Shown: in pieces, positions 1-6,348 of the stretch
Layout of the letters: each line of letters begins with the position of its first letter
Position numbering within the stretch: position 1 is the stretch's first letter
Source of the DNA: JAWLCG01 sp041687295
Lineage (GTDB): Bacteria > Planctomycetota > Phycisphaerae > SM23-33 > FEN-1343
Assembly (NCBI GenBank): GCA_041687295.1
Contig: JAWLCG010000298.1
Coordinates: 1-6,397, forward strand
Reading direction: 5' to 3'
DNA length: 6,397 bases
Notes under the pieces: generated by a model
Database searches by the model: none
What the model saw: only the letters and a program-made list of their open reading frames with translations
What the model was told of the DNA's origin: nothing
Position numbers and translations under genes: made by a program

Positions 1-84
1 TTGGTCAATTCGCTGTGGTAGGTATGCATCGTGTTCGTGGGGCCTCGTCGCATGGGTGGCTGCGCGGGGGCGCTGCAAGGCCGA

Positions 85-100
85 GAGGCGAGCTCGCCTC
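85..100. repeat. 16-base perfect palindrome in the gene-free left edge
   Basis: GAGGCGAGCTCGCCTC is its own reverse complement. It could fold as a six-base-pair stem with an AGCT loop. No T-run follows on either strand. The surrounding 1-172 contains no coding region I can support: the open frames crossing it continue as antisense shadows of the hydrolase gene. Confidence 0.4.
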
Positions 101-149
101 GAATGAAAACGGGCCTCGAGATCGGGATGACTGGCCATCAGTGGGCGAC

Positions 150-174
150 GAGGCCCCCACCTGCCGGGGGCCTC
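150..174 (-). terminator. Strong hairpin at the end of the GH30-like gene
   Basis: GAGGCCCCC (150-158) and GGGGGCCTC (166-174) form a perfect nine-base-pair stem with a seven-base loop, overlapping the TGA stop (173-175) of the hydrolase. No U-run follows, so it is either a factor-assisted terminator or a 3'-end stabilising structure. The arm 166-173 can also pair with AGGCCCCC at 175-182, and GGGCCTCG (111-118) can pair with 148-155, so alternative folds compete. Confidence 0.5.
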
Positions 175-1948
175 AGGCCCCCAACGCCTGGCGCTCGAGT
201 TCCTGCCTCATACCGTCCTCCAGCCCCAGCGCGCCACCCAACTGGTCGAGCCAGGCACGCTCCATGGGGTTCTGGTCGTCGACCACCGCCACGCTGACCA
301 GGTACATCTCGCGGGCGGCCTGGGGGGAATCCGCCTGCCGGGCCAGCGCCTCGGCATCCAGTGGCGCCTCGAGCTGGCGCTGGACCCAGTCGTGCAGCTC
401 GGCATCCGCCCCCAGGCCATCGATCTGCTCGGTGATCAGGGCACGCTCGCGGTCATCGATATGGCCATCGCCGTTGACGTCGCCGGCGCGCTCGGTGGTG
501 CCAGTCACGCCCCACCAGGCCAGCAGGGTGCCCAGGTCGCGGTCGTCGACGCGCCCGTCGGCGTTGACGTCGCCGGGCAGGCCGGCGGCCGGCTCGAGGA
601 TGAAGCTGGTGACGCTGCGGGCCGGCAGGGTCAGGGTCATCAGCTGGTCGCCCGTGCCGGTGGAGTCCAGGGGCTGCTCGTAATGCCCCGAGCGGCTGGT
701 GACGGCCTGGACGGCGCGGTAGCTCGAGCCGCCGATGGCGAACAGGTCCAGCGGCATGTCGCGGCTGATGCTGTTGATGACGACCAGCGAGTAGCGTCCG
801 TCGGGCAGCTGGAAGGCCATGGGCTGCAGGCCGGTGTCGAAGTTGCCGGCCGCCTCGACGCGGACGGCCCCGGGCGGGATGAAGTTGGCAATGTGCTTGA
901 GCGTATAGAAGGTGGCCGTCCGCTCGCCGTTGGGTCCGATGGCGCTGTCATGGCCCAGGACCGACCAGTGGTAGCTGCGGGTTGCGTCGCTCCAGGCGAT
1001 CGCGCGGAAGTGGCTCTGGGCGAACTCGAGCGCCTGAGTCCAGGAATCAGGGTGGATGTTGACGGCGATGTAGCCGACCTCGGTGGCCCAGACGGGCAGG
1101 TCGTAGTCGGCGGCGACTTGGCGGATGGCCTCGTAGGGCGCCCGGCCGGCGTCCCACCAGGTGTGGTAGCTGACGGCCTGGGTGCGGGCGCGCAGCTGCG
1201 GGTCGGCCAGCCAGACGCGGGCCCACTCGGCCGTGCCGGCCGGGCGATGGTTGCCCGGGCCCTGCAGCATGGTGTCGGTCAGGCCGAAGCGGTCGAGCTG
1301 GGCCAGCAGCACCTTGGCCGCGTCGCGCAGGCGGTAGGCGCTGGAGTACTTCTGGCCGATGTCCGGCTCGTTCATCATCTCGGTGACCGGCTGGGGCACA
1401 CCGTTGTTGACCAGGTTCTTGACGTAGCTGGCGAGGTACTCGCCGGCCTCAGCATCCATGTGGGCGGGGTAGTAGGTCTGGCCGTCCTTGACCCAGTCGG
1501 CAAAGCCGCCCACCCACAGGTCCATGTCGATGCCCCGGCCCGTGAGGTACTGGCCGAAGGGCACCTCCCACCAGCGGGCGAAGTTGTTGGGCTTGCCGAA
1601 CGCGCTCCAGTCGGTGCTCCAGGGGTCGGCGTTGTCGTTGGTGGTCTCCCACCAGCCCAGCCAGGGGCACATGCGGATGTAGTGCAGGTCGAGCTCCTCG
1701 AACACGGGCCGAACCGCGTTCCAGTTCCAGTCGCCGCTGCCGCCGAAGGCCAGGGCCCAGCTGTTGGCGCCGATGCCGTCCATGGTCTGGTAGGTCCGGG
1801 CCGGGTCGACGACGACCTGGTAGCGGTCGGGCGGCGGTTCGGAGGCGAGGGTGGGGTCGGCCTCGGCGGGGCTCGGCGTGACGGCGTCGAGCAGCAGGCG
1901 GGGCTCGAGGGCCTCGAGCTGAGCACAGGGGGCATCGGCGGGGCGCAT
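173..1948 (-). CDS. Exported GH30-like glycoside hydrolase with LEPR motif, dockerin and DUF533-like C-terminal tail
   Basis: This 591-residue protein looks like a secreted clan GH-A glycosidase, closest in my reading to GH30 (COG5520). Residues 11-22 carry the planctomycete LEPR-XLL motif. The barrel starts near residue 50 with YQTMDGIGANSW. The likely acid/base is E194 (in MMNEP) and the likely nucleophile is E290 (in WATEVG), the usual GH-A strand 4 and 7 positions. HIANFIPPGAVRVEA (352-366) leads into a GH30-like beta-sandwich to about 451. Two complete dockerin-type calcium loops follow: D460/N462/D464/D468/D471 and D490/N492/D494/D498/E501. Residues 511-591 resemble the C-terminal part of DUF533 (YebE) proteins, an odd addition after a dockerin. 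I chose ATG 1948 because AGGAGG sits five bases upstream and LEPR then lies near the N-terminus; a GTG at 2089 would add 47 implausible residues. No classical hydrophobic signal peptide is visible. The substrate cannot be read from the sequence; GH39 or another GH-A family is the alternative. Confidence 0.8.
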   Translation of the reverse strand: MRPADAPCAQLEALEPRLLLDAVTPSPAEADPTLASEPPPDRYQVVVDPARTYQTMDGIGANSWALAFGGSGDWNWNAVRPVFEELDLHYIRMCPWLGWWETTNDNADPWSTDWSAFGKPNNFARWWEVPFGQYLTGRGIDMDLWVGGFADWVKDGQTYYPAHMDAEAGEYLASYVKNLVNNGVPQPVTEMMNEPDIGQKYSSAYRLRDAAKVLLAQLDRFGLTDTMLQGPGNHRPAGTAEWARVWLADPQLRARTQAVSYHTWWDAGRAPYEAIRQVAADYDLPVWATEVGYIAVNIHPDSWTQALEFAQSHFRAIAWSDATRSYHWSVLGHDSAIGPNGERTATFYTLKHIANFIPPGAVRVEAAGNFDTGLQPMAFQLPDGRYSLVVINSISRDMPLDLFAIGGSSYRAVQAVTSRSGHYEQPLDSTGTGDQLMTLTLPARSVTSFILEPAAGLPGDVNADGRVDDRDLGTLLAWWGVTGTTERAGDVNGDGHIDDRERALITEQIDGLGADAELHDWVQRQLEAPLDAEALARQADSPQAAREMYLVSVAVVDDQNPMERAWLDQLGGALGLEDGMRQELERQALGA

Positions 1949-1952
1949 GGGG

Positions 1953-1959
1953 ACCTCCT
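1953..1959 (-). promoter_or_regulatory. Ribosome binding site deciding the GH30-like start
   Basis: On the minus strand AGGAGGT lies just before ATG 1948, five bases separating AGGAGG from the start. It is a full Shine-Dalgarno match. The upstream in-frame GTG at 2089 has no comparable site and lies only about six bases past the predicted transcription start. This fixes the start used for the hydrolase. Confidence 0.85.
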
Positions 1960-2101
1960 GGGTGTCGGGGTGCTGCCGGCAGGCAGGAGGGCCTGCGGAC
2001 GTGGGGCCGGGAGACGCCAACGCGGACGGCGGCCAGCGGAACGCACACATCCCGACGGGCCCGACGGCACAACCGCAGCCCGCCTGCACGGCACTGGCAC
2101 C

Positions 2102-2130
2102 ATTTTAGGGCCAGACCCCAATTCTGTAAA
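2102..2130 (-). promoter_or_regulatory. Sigma70-type promoter for the GH30-like gene
   Basis: Read on the minus strand, TTTACA (2130-2125, five of six matches to TTGACA) is followed after exactly 17 bases by TAAAAT (2107-2102, five of six matches to TATAAT). This sits in the only AT-rich patch of the divergent gap and faces the GH30-like gene. The expected start of transcription is near 2095, giving a leader of about 147 bases before ATG 1948. The match is seen in the sequence; its use is inferred. Confidence 0.65.
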
Positions 2131-2142
2131 CCGGTAGAAGCC

Positions 2143-2192
2143 GGCCAATTCGGGCCCGCGCGACACCTTTTCCGCCCTGCCGGGCCAATCGG
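2143..2192. repeat. Paired GGCCAAT(T)CGG direct repeats, possible shared operator
   Basis: GGCCAATTCGG (2143-2153) and GGCCAATCGG (2183-2192) begin exactly 40 bases apart, close to four helical turns. Each copy is partly dyad-symmetric, with GGCC on both sides of the AT core. The left copy lies just upstream of the -35 box of the leftward promoter; the right copy ends four bases before the candidate -35 box of the rightward promoter. This would suit a regulator coordinating both hydrolase genes. In GC-rich DNA such short repeats can also arise by chance. Confidence 0.4.
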
Positions 2193-2195
2193 CCG

Positions 2196-2225
2196 TTGAC
2201 GCCCCGCCCGCCCGGTCGCTAGCGT
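2196..2225 (+). promoter_or_regulatory. Candidate promoter for the rhamnosidase gene
   Basis: TTGACG (2196-2201, five of six matches to the -35 consensus) is followed after 18 bases by TAGCGT (2220-2225, three of six matches to the -10 consensus). The -10 box is weak, as is common in high-GC bacteria, and it lies 35 bases before ATG 2261. That leaves a leader of about 28 bases containing the ribosome binding site AGGAG at 2250-2254. Confidence 0.4.
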
Positions 2226-2260
2226 AGGGCCCCGACCCTCCAAGCCCCCAGGAGCCAGCC

Positions 2261-4651
2261 ATGACGAACACCCGCAGCCTCGACCCGATCGCGGACCGCC
2301 CGCCCGTCGCTCCGCGGTTCCTCGCCGCCCAGCCCGTGTGGGCCCGGGGCCGCCAGAGCGAGATGAACTGCCTGATCGGCTTCCGCTGCCGCCTGCCGGG
2401 CCGGCCCGAGGGGGCGACGCTCCGCCTGACGGCCTCGACGGCCTATCGGGCATGGCTGAACGGGGAGTTCCTGGCCTACGGCCCCGCCCGCGGGCCACAC
2501 GGACACTTCCGCGTCGACGAGATCGACCTGGCCGACCGGCTGGCTGAGGGGGAGAACTGGCTGGCCCTGGAGGTGGTAGGCTACAACGTCAACAGCTACT
2601 ACTGGCCAGACCAGCCCGCCTTCCTGCAGGCCGAGATCACCGCCGGGCCCGACGACGCCCCGCAGGTGCTCGCCGCCACCGGCTCGCGGCAAGGGCCCTT
2701 CGAGGCCGCCCCCCTGCCCCACCGCCTCCAGCGCGTCGCCCGCTACAGCTTCCAGCGCCCCTTCAGCGAGGTCTACCGCATGGGCCCCGCCGCCGACGCC
2801 TGGCGAACCGGCGGGCCCTGGAGCCCGGCCCAGCTGGATGTCGGCGAGCCGGTCGATCGGCTGCCCCGCCGGGCGCCTCAGCCGGCCTACACGCTCTACC
2901 CGCCCCGGGCCCACCTGGCCCGGGCCGTGCTGCACGATCGGCCCCTGCCGCCGGAGAAGCTCCGCAAGGACCGCAGCTTCACCCACATCAGCGACACGCT
3001 CAAGGGCTTCGAGCCCGACCAGCTCGAGGCGACTCCCTCACTCGACGTCCAGCACCTCGCCGCCGAGTGGACCGCCGACGAGCAGCCCTACGAGGGCGGG
3101 CCCTTATCTCTTACCGCCCGCACGGCCCGGCTGATGGACGTGGGGGTCAACCGCACGGGCTTCCTGGGCGCCACAGTCACCTGCACGGAGCCGACGCGGC
3201 TGTGGATGACCTTCGACGAGATCCTCACCGACGGCGAGGTCGACTTCGACCGCATGGACACGGTGAACCTGGTCGCCTGGGACCTTGAGCCCGGCACCTA
3301 CCGCCTGGAGAGCTTCGAGCCCTACACGCTGCGCTACTGGCAGCTGCTGTGCGTGGAAGGCGCCTGCGAGGTGAGCGGCCTGTTCCTCCGTGAGTACGCC
3401 CACCCGCCGGTGGCCGGGCAGTTCCAGGCCGACGACGAGCGGCTCAATCGGCTCTTCGCCGCCGGCGTGGAAACCTACCGCCAGAACGCCCTGGACCTGT
3501 TCATGGACTGCCCCAGCCGCGAGCGCGCGGGCTGGCTGTGCGACAGCTTCTTCACCGCCCGCGTCGAGCCCGACCTCACCGGTGCCAGCCGTATCGAGGA
3601 CAGCTTCCTCGAGAACTACCTGCTGCCCGGGCGGTTCGGCGCCCTGCCGGCGGGCATGGTGCCGATGTGCTACCCCGGCGACCACCTCAATGGGCAGTTC
3701 ATCCCCAACTGGGCGCTGTGGCTGGTCGTCCAGCTGCCCGAGTACGCCGCCCGCGGAGGCGACCCGGCCGTGGTGGCGGCGTACCGGTCGAAGGTGGCGG
3801 CGCTGCTGGACTTCTTCGAGCGCTACGAGAACGCCGACGGCCTGCTGGAGAAGCTGCCCAGCTGGGTCTTCGTCGAGTGGTCCAAGGCCAACTCCTTCGT
3901 GCAGGACGTGAACTACCCGTCGAACATGCTCTACGCCGGCGCGCTGGACGTGGCCGGGCAGCTCTACGACGAGCCGGCCTGGCGCGACGCGGCCAAGCGG
4001 GTCCGCACGACCGTCCGCCGCCAGAGCTTCGACGGCGAGTTCTTCGTCGACAACGCCCTTCGCGAGGATGGCCGGCTCACCGTCACGCGCAACCGCACTG
4101 AGGTGTGCCAGTACTTCGCCTTCTTCTTCGACGTGGCCAGCCCCCAGAGCCACCCCGAGCTGTGGGCCCGCCTGCGCGACGAGTTCGGCCCGCCCCGCCG
4201 GCAGAGCGGCGCCTGGCCTGAGGTGCACCCGGCCAACAGCTTCATCGGCAACATGCTCCGCATCGAACTGCTCAGCCGGGCCGGCCTGGCCCAGCAGATC
4301 CTCGACGAGTCGATCGCCTACCTGCTCTACATGGCCGACCGCACGGGCACGCTCTGGGAGCACGACGCCCCCCACGCCAGCTGCAACCACGGCTTCGCCT
4401 CGCACATCGTCCACACGCTCTACCGCGACGTGTTGGGACTCTACGCCATCGACCGCCCGAACCGCCGCGTGACGGTCCGCCTCAACGCCCTGCAGCTGCC
4501 CGCCTGCCGCGGCACGATCCCCACCGCCGACGGCGAGCTGTCGCTGGAGTGGCGCGTCGACGGCAGAAAGCTCCGCCACCGCCTGGCCCTGCCGGAGGGC
4601 TGGACCGCCGAGATCGACAACCGCACGGACCGCAAGCTCGCCGAGATGTAG
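2261..4651 (+). CDS. Alpha-L-rhamnosidase, GH78 type (cytoplasmic)
   Basis: This 796-residue protein should hydrolyse terminal alpha-L-rhamnose from oligosaccharides or glycosides by an inverting mechanism. Residues about 20-130 form an N-terminal jelly-roll carbohydrate domain (YRAWLNGEFLAYGPARGPHG, then LALEVVGYN). About 280-382 is a second beta-sandwich of the Bac_rhamnosid kind. The (alpha/alpha)6 catalytic barrel covers about 388-730, with a C-terminal beta domain to the end. The signature MDCPSRERAGWLCD (415-428) supplies D416, E421 and D428, matching the three acidic residues of the GH78 motif D-C-P-x-R-E-R-x-G-W-x-G-D. E700 in TLWEHD is the probable catalytic base, followed by the conserved-looking NHGF (709-712). 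C427 replaces the usual glycine, suggesting a subfamily. No signal peptide or membrane segment is present, so the enzyme probably acts on imported sugars. AGGAG (2250-2254) lies six bases before the ATG. It is transcribed away from the GH30-like gene. Exact linkage specificity is unknown. Confidence 0.87.
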   Translation: MTNTRSLDPIADRPPVAPRFLAAQPVWARGRQSEMNCLIGFRCRLPGRPEGATLRLTASTAYRAWLNGEFLAYGPARGPHGHFRVDEIDLADRLAEGENWLALEVVGYNVNSYYWPDQPAFLQAEITAGPDDAPQVLAATGSRQGPFEAAPLPHRLQRVARYSFQRPFSEVYRMGPAADAWRTGGPWSPAQLDVGEPVDRLPRRAPQPAYTLYPPRAHLARAVLHDRPLPPEKLRKDRSFTHISDTLKGFEPDQLEATPSLDVQHLAAEWTADEQPYEGGPLSLTARTARLMDVGVNRTGFLGATVTCTEPTRLWMTFDEILTDGEVDFDRMDTVNLVAWDLEPGTYRLESFEPYTLRYWQLLCVEGACEVSGLFLREYAHPPVAGQFQADDERLNRLFAAGVETYRQNALDLFMDCPSRERAGWLCDSFFTARVEPDLTGASRIEDSFLENYLLPGRFGALPAGMVPMCYPGDHLNGQFIPNWALWLVVQLPEYAARGGDPAVVAAYRSKVAALLDFFERYENADGLLEKLPSWVFVEWSKANSFVQDVNYPSNMLYAGALDVAGQLYDEPAWRDAAKRVRTTVRRQSFDGEFFVDNALREDGRLTVTRNRTEVCQYFAFFFDVASPQSHPELWARLRDEFGPPRRQSGAWPEVHPANSFIGNMLRIELLSRAGLAQQILDESIAYLLYMADRTGTLWEHDAPHASCNHGFASHIVHTLYRDVLGLYAIDRPNRRVTVRLNALQLPACRGTIPTADGELSLEWRVDGRKLRHRLALPEGWTAEIDNRTDRKLAEM

Positions 4652-4709
4652 GACGGGCACAACCCGCCGCCGCGTCGCATGGAAAACAGGGAGTGCGCCG
4701 CCTAAGCAA

Positions 4710-4792
4710 TATGGACTGCGGCGGCAACGACGCCGGTTTGGCTACGCTGCCGTCACCGATCCAAAGCGGCGTCTCAGCCGCCGCAGTCCATA
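4710..4792. repeat. Long two-stage intergenic hairpin (palindromic element or bidirectional terminator)
   Basis: Positions 4710-4725 and 4777-4792 form a perfect 16-base-pair inverted repeat (TATGGACTGCGGCGGC and its complement). After a 3x3 internal loop, 4729-4741 pairs with 4761-4773 over 13 positions with a single G-G mismatch, leaving a 19-base loop (4742-4760). The element sits between two convergent genes, 58 bases after the rhamnosidase stop and 31 bases before the end of the QueG-like gene. No T-run follows on either strand, so it is not a canonical intrinsic terminator, although it could end or protect both transcripts. No clear target-site duplication or encoded protein is seen. 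A dispersed palindromic repeat moved in trans is the main alternative. Confidence 0.8.
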
Positions 4793-4813
4793 CGGCCCAG
4801 GCACCCGCCGGGG

Positions 4814-4837
4814 CGACCGCGGGCTATCGGGCGGTCG
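4814..4837 (-). other. Small hairpin spanning the QueG-like stop codon
   Basis: CGACCGC (4814-4820) and GCGGTCG (4831-4837) are perfect inverted arms around a ten-base loop that contains the TAG stop (4824-4826). There is no U-run after it on the minus strand. It may be a weak transcript-end structure or chance pairing in GC-rich DNA. Confidence 0.3.
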
Positions 4838-5660
4838 GGTTTCGCGTTTCGCACGGCACGGCCGATTGGCACAGGCCGCAGCCGAAGACCCCCTTCCAGC
4901 CGAACTCGGCCCGCCACTGGGCGTCGTGGCTGGCCATGTGCTCGCGGCAGGCGGCCTTGTCGCGGTCCTGCCAGCTCGCCCCGATCGCGCCGGCCGGGCA
5001 GCGGGCGATGCACGCCCCGCAGGTGCCCCGGGCGGTGCGGAGACACCACGCCCACGGGTCGTCGCCGTAGGGCCGCCGCGTCGCCGGCAGGGCCAGGTCC
5101 GTCACCACGCTGCCGAGGCGGTGGGCGATGCCGCGCTCGGTGATCAGGCCGAACGACAGACTGAAGGTGCCCAGCCCCGCCACCCACGCCGTGTGCCGCT
5201 CCGACCAGCGGGCGGCGAAGCCCACGCCGGCGTAGCTCGTAACGGTGTTGTCGGTCAGCCGGCTGGGGGCGACGGCCTGGGCGCCCTCGGCCGAGAGCCG
5301 CTCGACCAGGGCGTCGCTCAGCGCGTCGATCCACCGCTGGCCGAAGGTGCGGACGTACGCCCATGGCCGGGCAGGCTGCTCGGCCTGGCTGCGATTGGCC
5401 AGGCGGGCCCGCTCGCCGATCGGCAGGCACCACGACACGACGCTCCGCGCCGGGCCCTGGGCCCCACCGGCCTGCAGGGCCTGCTGCGGCGTCCAGTAGT
5501 CCGGGCTGACCACCTCGCGCAGCCGTCCGAACAGCGCATCGTCGGCCGAGGCGACCGCCACCAGCGGCTCGTCGAACATCACCGCGTCGGAGTCGTCGAA
5601 GCGGTTGCCCGGAACGGTCGCGTAAAGCTCGGCGAGGATCGCGGCGATGTCGCAGGTCAT
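4824..5660 (-). CDS. QueG-related (COG1600-like) double [4Fe-4S] cluster protein, function unknown
   Basis: The 278-residue protein resembles the core of epoxyqueuosine reductase QueG but belongs, in my reading, to a shorter side family usually annotated as (4Fe-4S)-binding protein. WSERHTAWVAGLGTFSLS (152-169) and GSVVTDL (183-189) match the QueG core pattern ERxxAxxAGLG...G.xxTDL. Eight cysteines can bind two clusters: C206, C214, C217 and C221 (GTCGACIARCPAGAI), with C238, C261, C264 and C270 (GCGLCQSAVPCE). The last set differs from the C-x2-C-x3-C-P ending of QueG. Where QueG has its catalytic aspartate, a few residues before the ER pair, this protein reads GFAARWSER, with no Asp. It also lacks QueG's C-terminal extension. 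No signal peptide or membrane helix is visible, so it is cytoplasmic. The start ATG 5660 has AGGAG (5668-5672) seven bases upstream, inside the 18-base gap after trmB, so the two genes are probably co-transcribed. The iron-sulfur assignment is firm; the substrate is not known. Confidence 0.82.
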   Translation of the reverse strand: MTCDIAAILAELYATVPGNRFDDSDAVMFDEPLVAVASADDALFGRLREVVSPDYWTPQQALQAGGAQGPARSVVSWCLPIGERARLANRSQAEQPARPWAYVRTFGQRWIDALSDALVERLSAEGAQAVAPSRLTDNTVTSYAGVGFAARWSERHTAWVAGLGTFSLSFGLITERGIAHRLGSVVTDLALPATRRPYGDDPWAWCLRTARGTCGACIARCPAGAIGASWQDRDKAACREHMASHDAQWRAEFGWKGVFGCGLCQSAVPCETRNPTAR

Positions 5661-5678
5661 GCGGGGTCTCCTAAGGTC

Positions 5679-6341
5679 TTAGCGCCATTTCATGACGGCC
5701 GTGCTGTAGAACCGCCGGCCCTGGGCGATGTACTTGCGCTCGAAGTTGGTGCCGACGACCTCGCCGCTCTCGGCCGCCTGGCTGCGGGGGAAGTCGATCC
5801 GTGCGAAGCCCGGCTGGGCGTGCACCACCCAGTCCATCTGGCGGGCGTAGTCCATGTGGTCGGTCGCGACGGCCAGGATGCCCCCCACCCGCAGCTTGCG
5901 GTGCAGCAGGGCGACGAAGAGCGGCTTGATGATCCGCCGGCGACGGTGCCGGGCCTTGGGCCAGGGGTCGGGAAAGTAGATGTGCACGCGCGAGAGGCTG
6001 CCGTCAGGCACGCGGTGCTTGAAGAACGGCTCTGCGTCGGCGCGGAGCATGCGGACGTTGTCCAGCCCCCACCGCGCCATGCGGTCGGCCGCGTGCACGC
6101 AGAACTGGCGCGCCCACTCCAGGCCCAGGAAGTTCACGTCGCGCCGGCTGCGGGCGCGGGCGACCAGGAACGTGCCCTTGCCGCTGCCGATCTCGATCTC
6201 GACGGGCCCGCCGCGCCCGAACAGCGCGCGCCAGTCGATGGGCTCCTCCTGGGCCGCGAAACTCTCCGGCAGCAGCACCGCCTCCAGCGGCAGCACGGCC
6301 TGCGGGTCCGGTCGTTCGTTGGGTGCGGGCAATGGTGTCAT
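5679..6341 (-). CDS. trmB: tRNA (guanine-N7-)-methyltransferase TrmB
   Basis: TrmB uses S-adenosylmethionine to methylate N7 of G46 in the variable loop of many tRNAs, in the cytoplasm. The 220-residue product has the class I methyltransferase glycine motif EIGSGKG (50-56), the acidic SAM contact after strand 2 (E75 in FLGLEW), ADA at 101-103, the family signature FPDPWPK (123-129) followed by a basic run, TDH (160-162) and the C-terminal substrate motif TNFERKY (198-204). Length fits the bacterial family (about 210-240 residues). I start at ATG 6341; an in-frame ATG at 6386 would add 15 residues without a ribosome site, while the chosen ATG is preceded by a G-run and lies right behind a candidate -10 box. 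It is the first gene of a pair with the QueG-like protein, whose ribosome site lies in the 18-base gap. The family call is secure; the exact start is less so. Confidence 0.93.
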   Translation of the reverse strand: MTPLPAPNERPDPQAVLPLEAVLLPESFAAQEEPIDWRALFGRGGPVEIEIGSGKGTFLVARARSRRDVNFLGLEWARQFCVHAADRMARWGLDNVRMLRADAEPFFKHRVPDGSLSRVHIYFPDPWPKARHRRRRIIKPLFVALLHRKLRVGGILAVATDHMDYARQMDWVVHAQPGFARIDFPRSQAAESGEVVGTNFERKYIAQGRRFYSTAVMKWR

Positions 6342-6348
6342 GCCCCCC

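Noticed and set aside
459..509. Evidence for a cellulosome from the dockerin-like repeats
   Set aside because: No cohesin or scaffoldin is present in the window, and planctomycete dockerin-type repeats commonly occur without a known cellulosome. (The numbers given here are residues of the hydrolase.)
1949..2089. N-terminal extension of the hydrolase from GTG 2089
   Set aside because: It lacks a ribosome site, lies almost at the predicted transcription start, and would push the LEPR motif more than 60 residues into the protein.
392..2137. 581-residue open frame antisense to the GH30-like gene
   Set aside because: Its translation is low-complexity (Gly, Val, Ala, Asp rich) with no recognisable motifs, and it mirrors a gene with clear catalytic motifs. 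Long antisense frames are expected in GC-rich DNA with G/C third positions.
2219..2986. 255-residue minus-strand open frame over the start of the rhamnosidase
   Set aside because: No motifs, and it overlaps both the conserved N-terminal jelly-roll domain and the control region.
3104..4660. 518-residue open frame antisense to the rhamnosidase
   Set aside because: Repetitive Val/Ala/Gly/Glu-rich translation without domains, fully inside a confidently assigned GH78 gene.
4655..4668. Short CGGG/CCCG hairpin just after the rhamnosidase stop as a terminator
   Set aside because: Only four base pairs and no following T-run; the longer hairpin at 4710-4792 is the better candidate for a transcript end.
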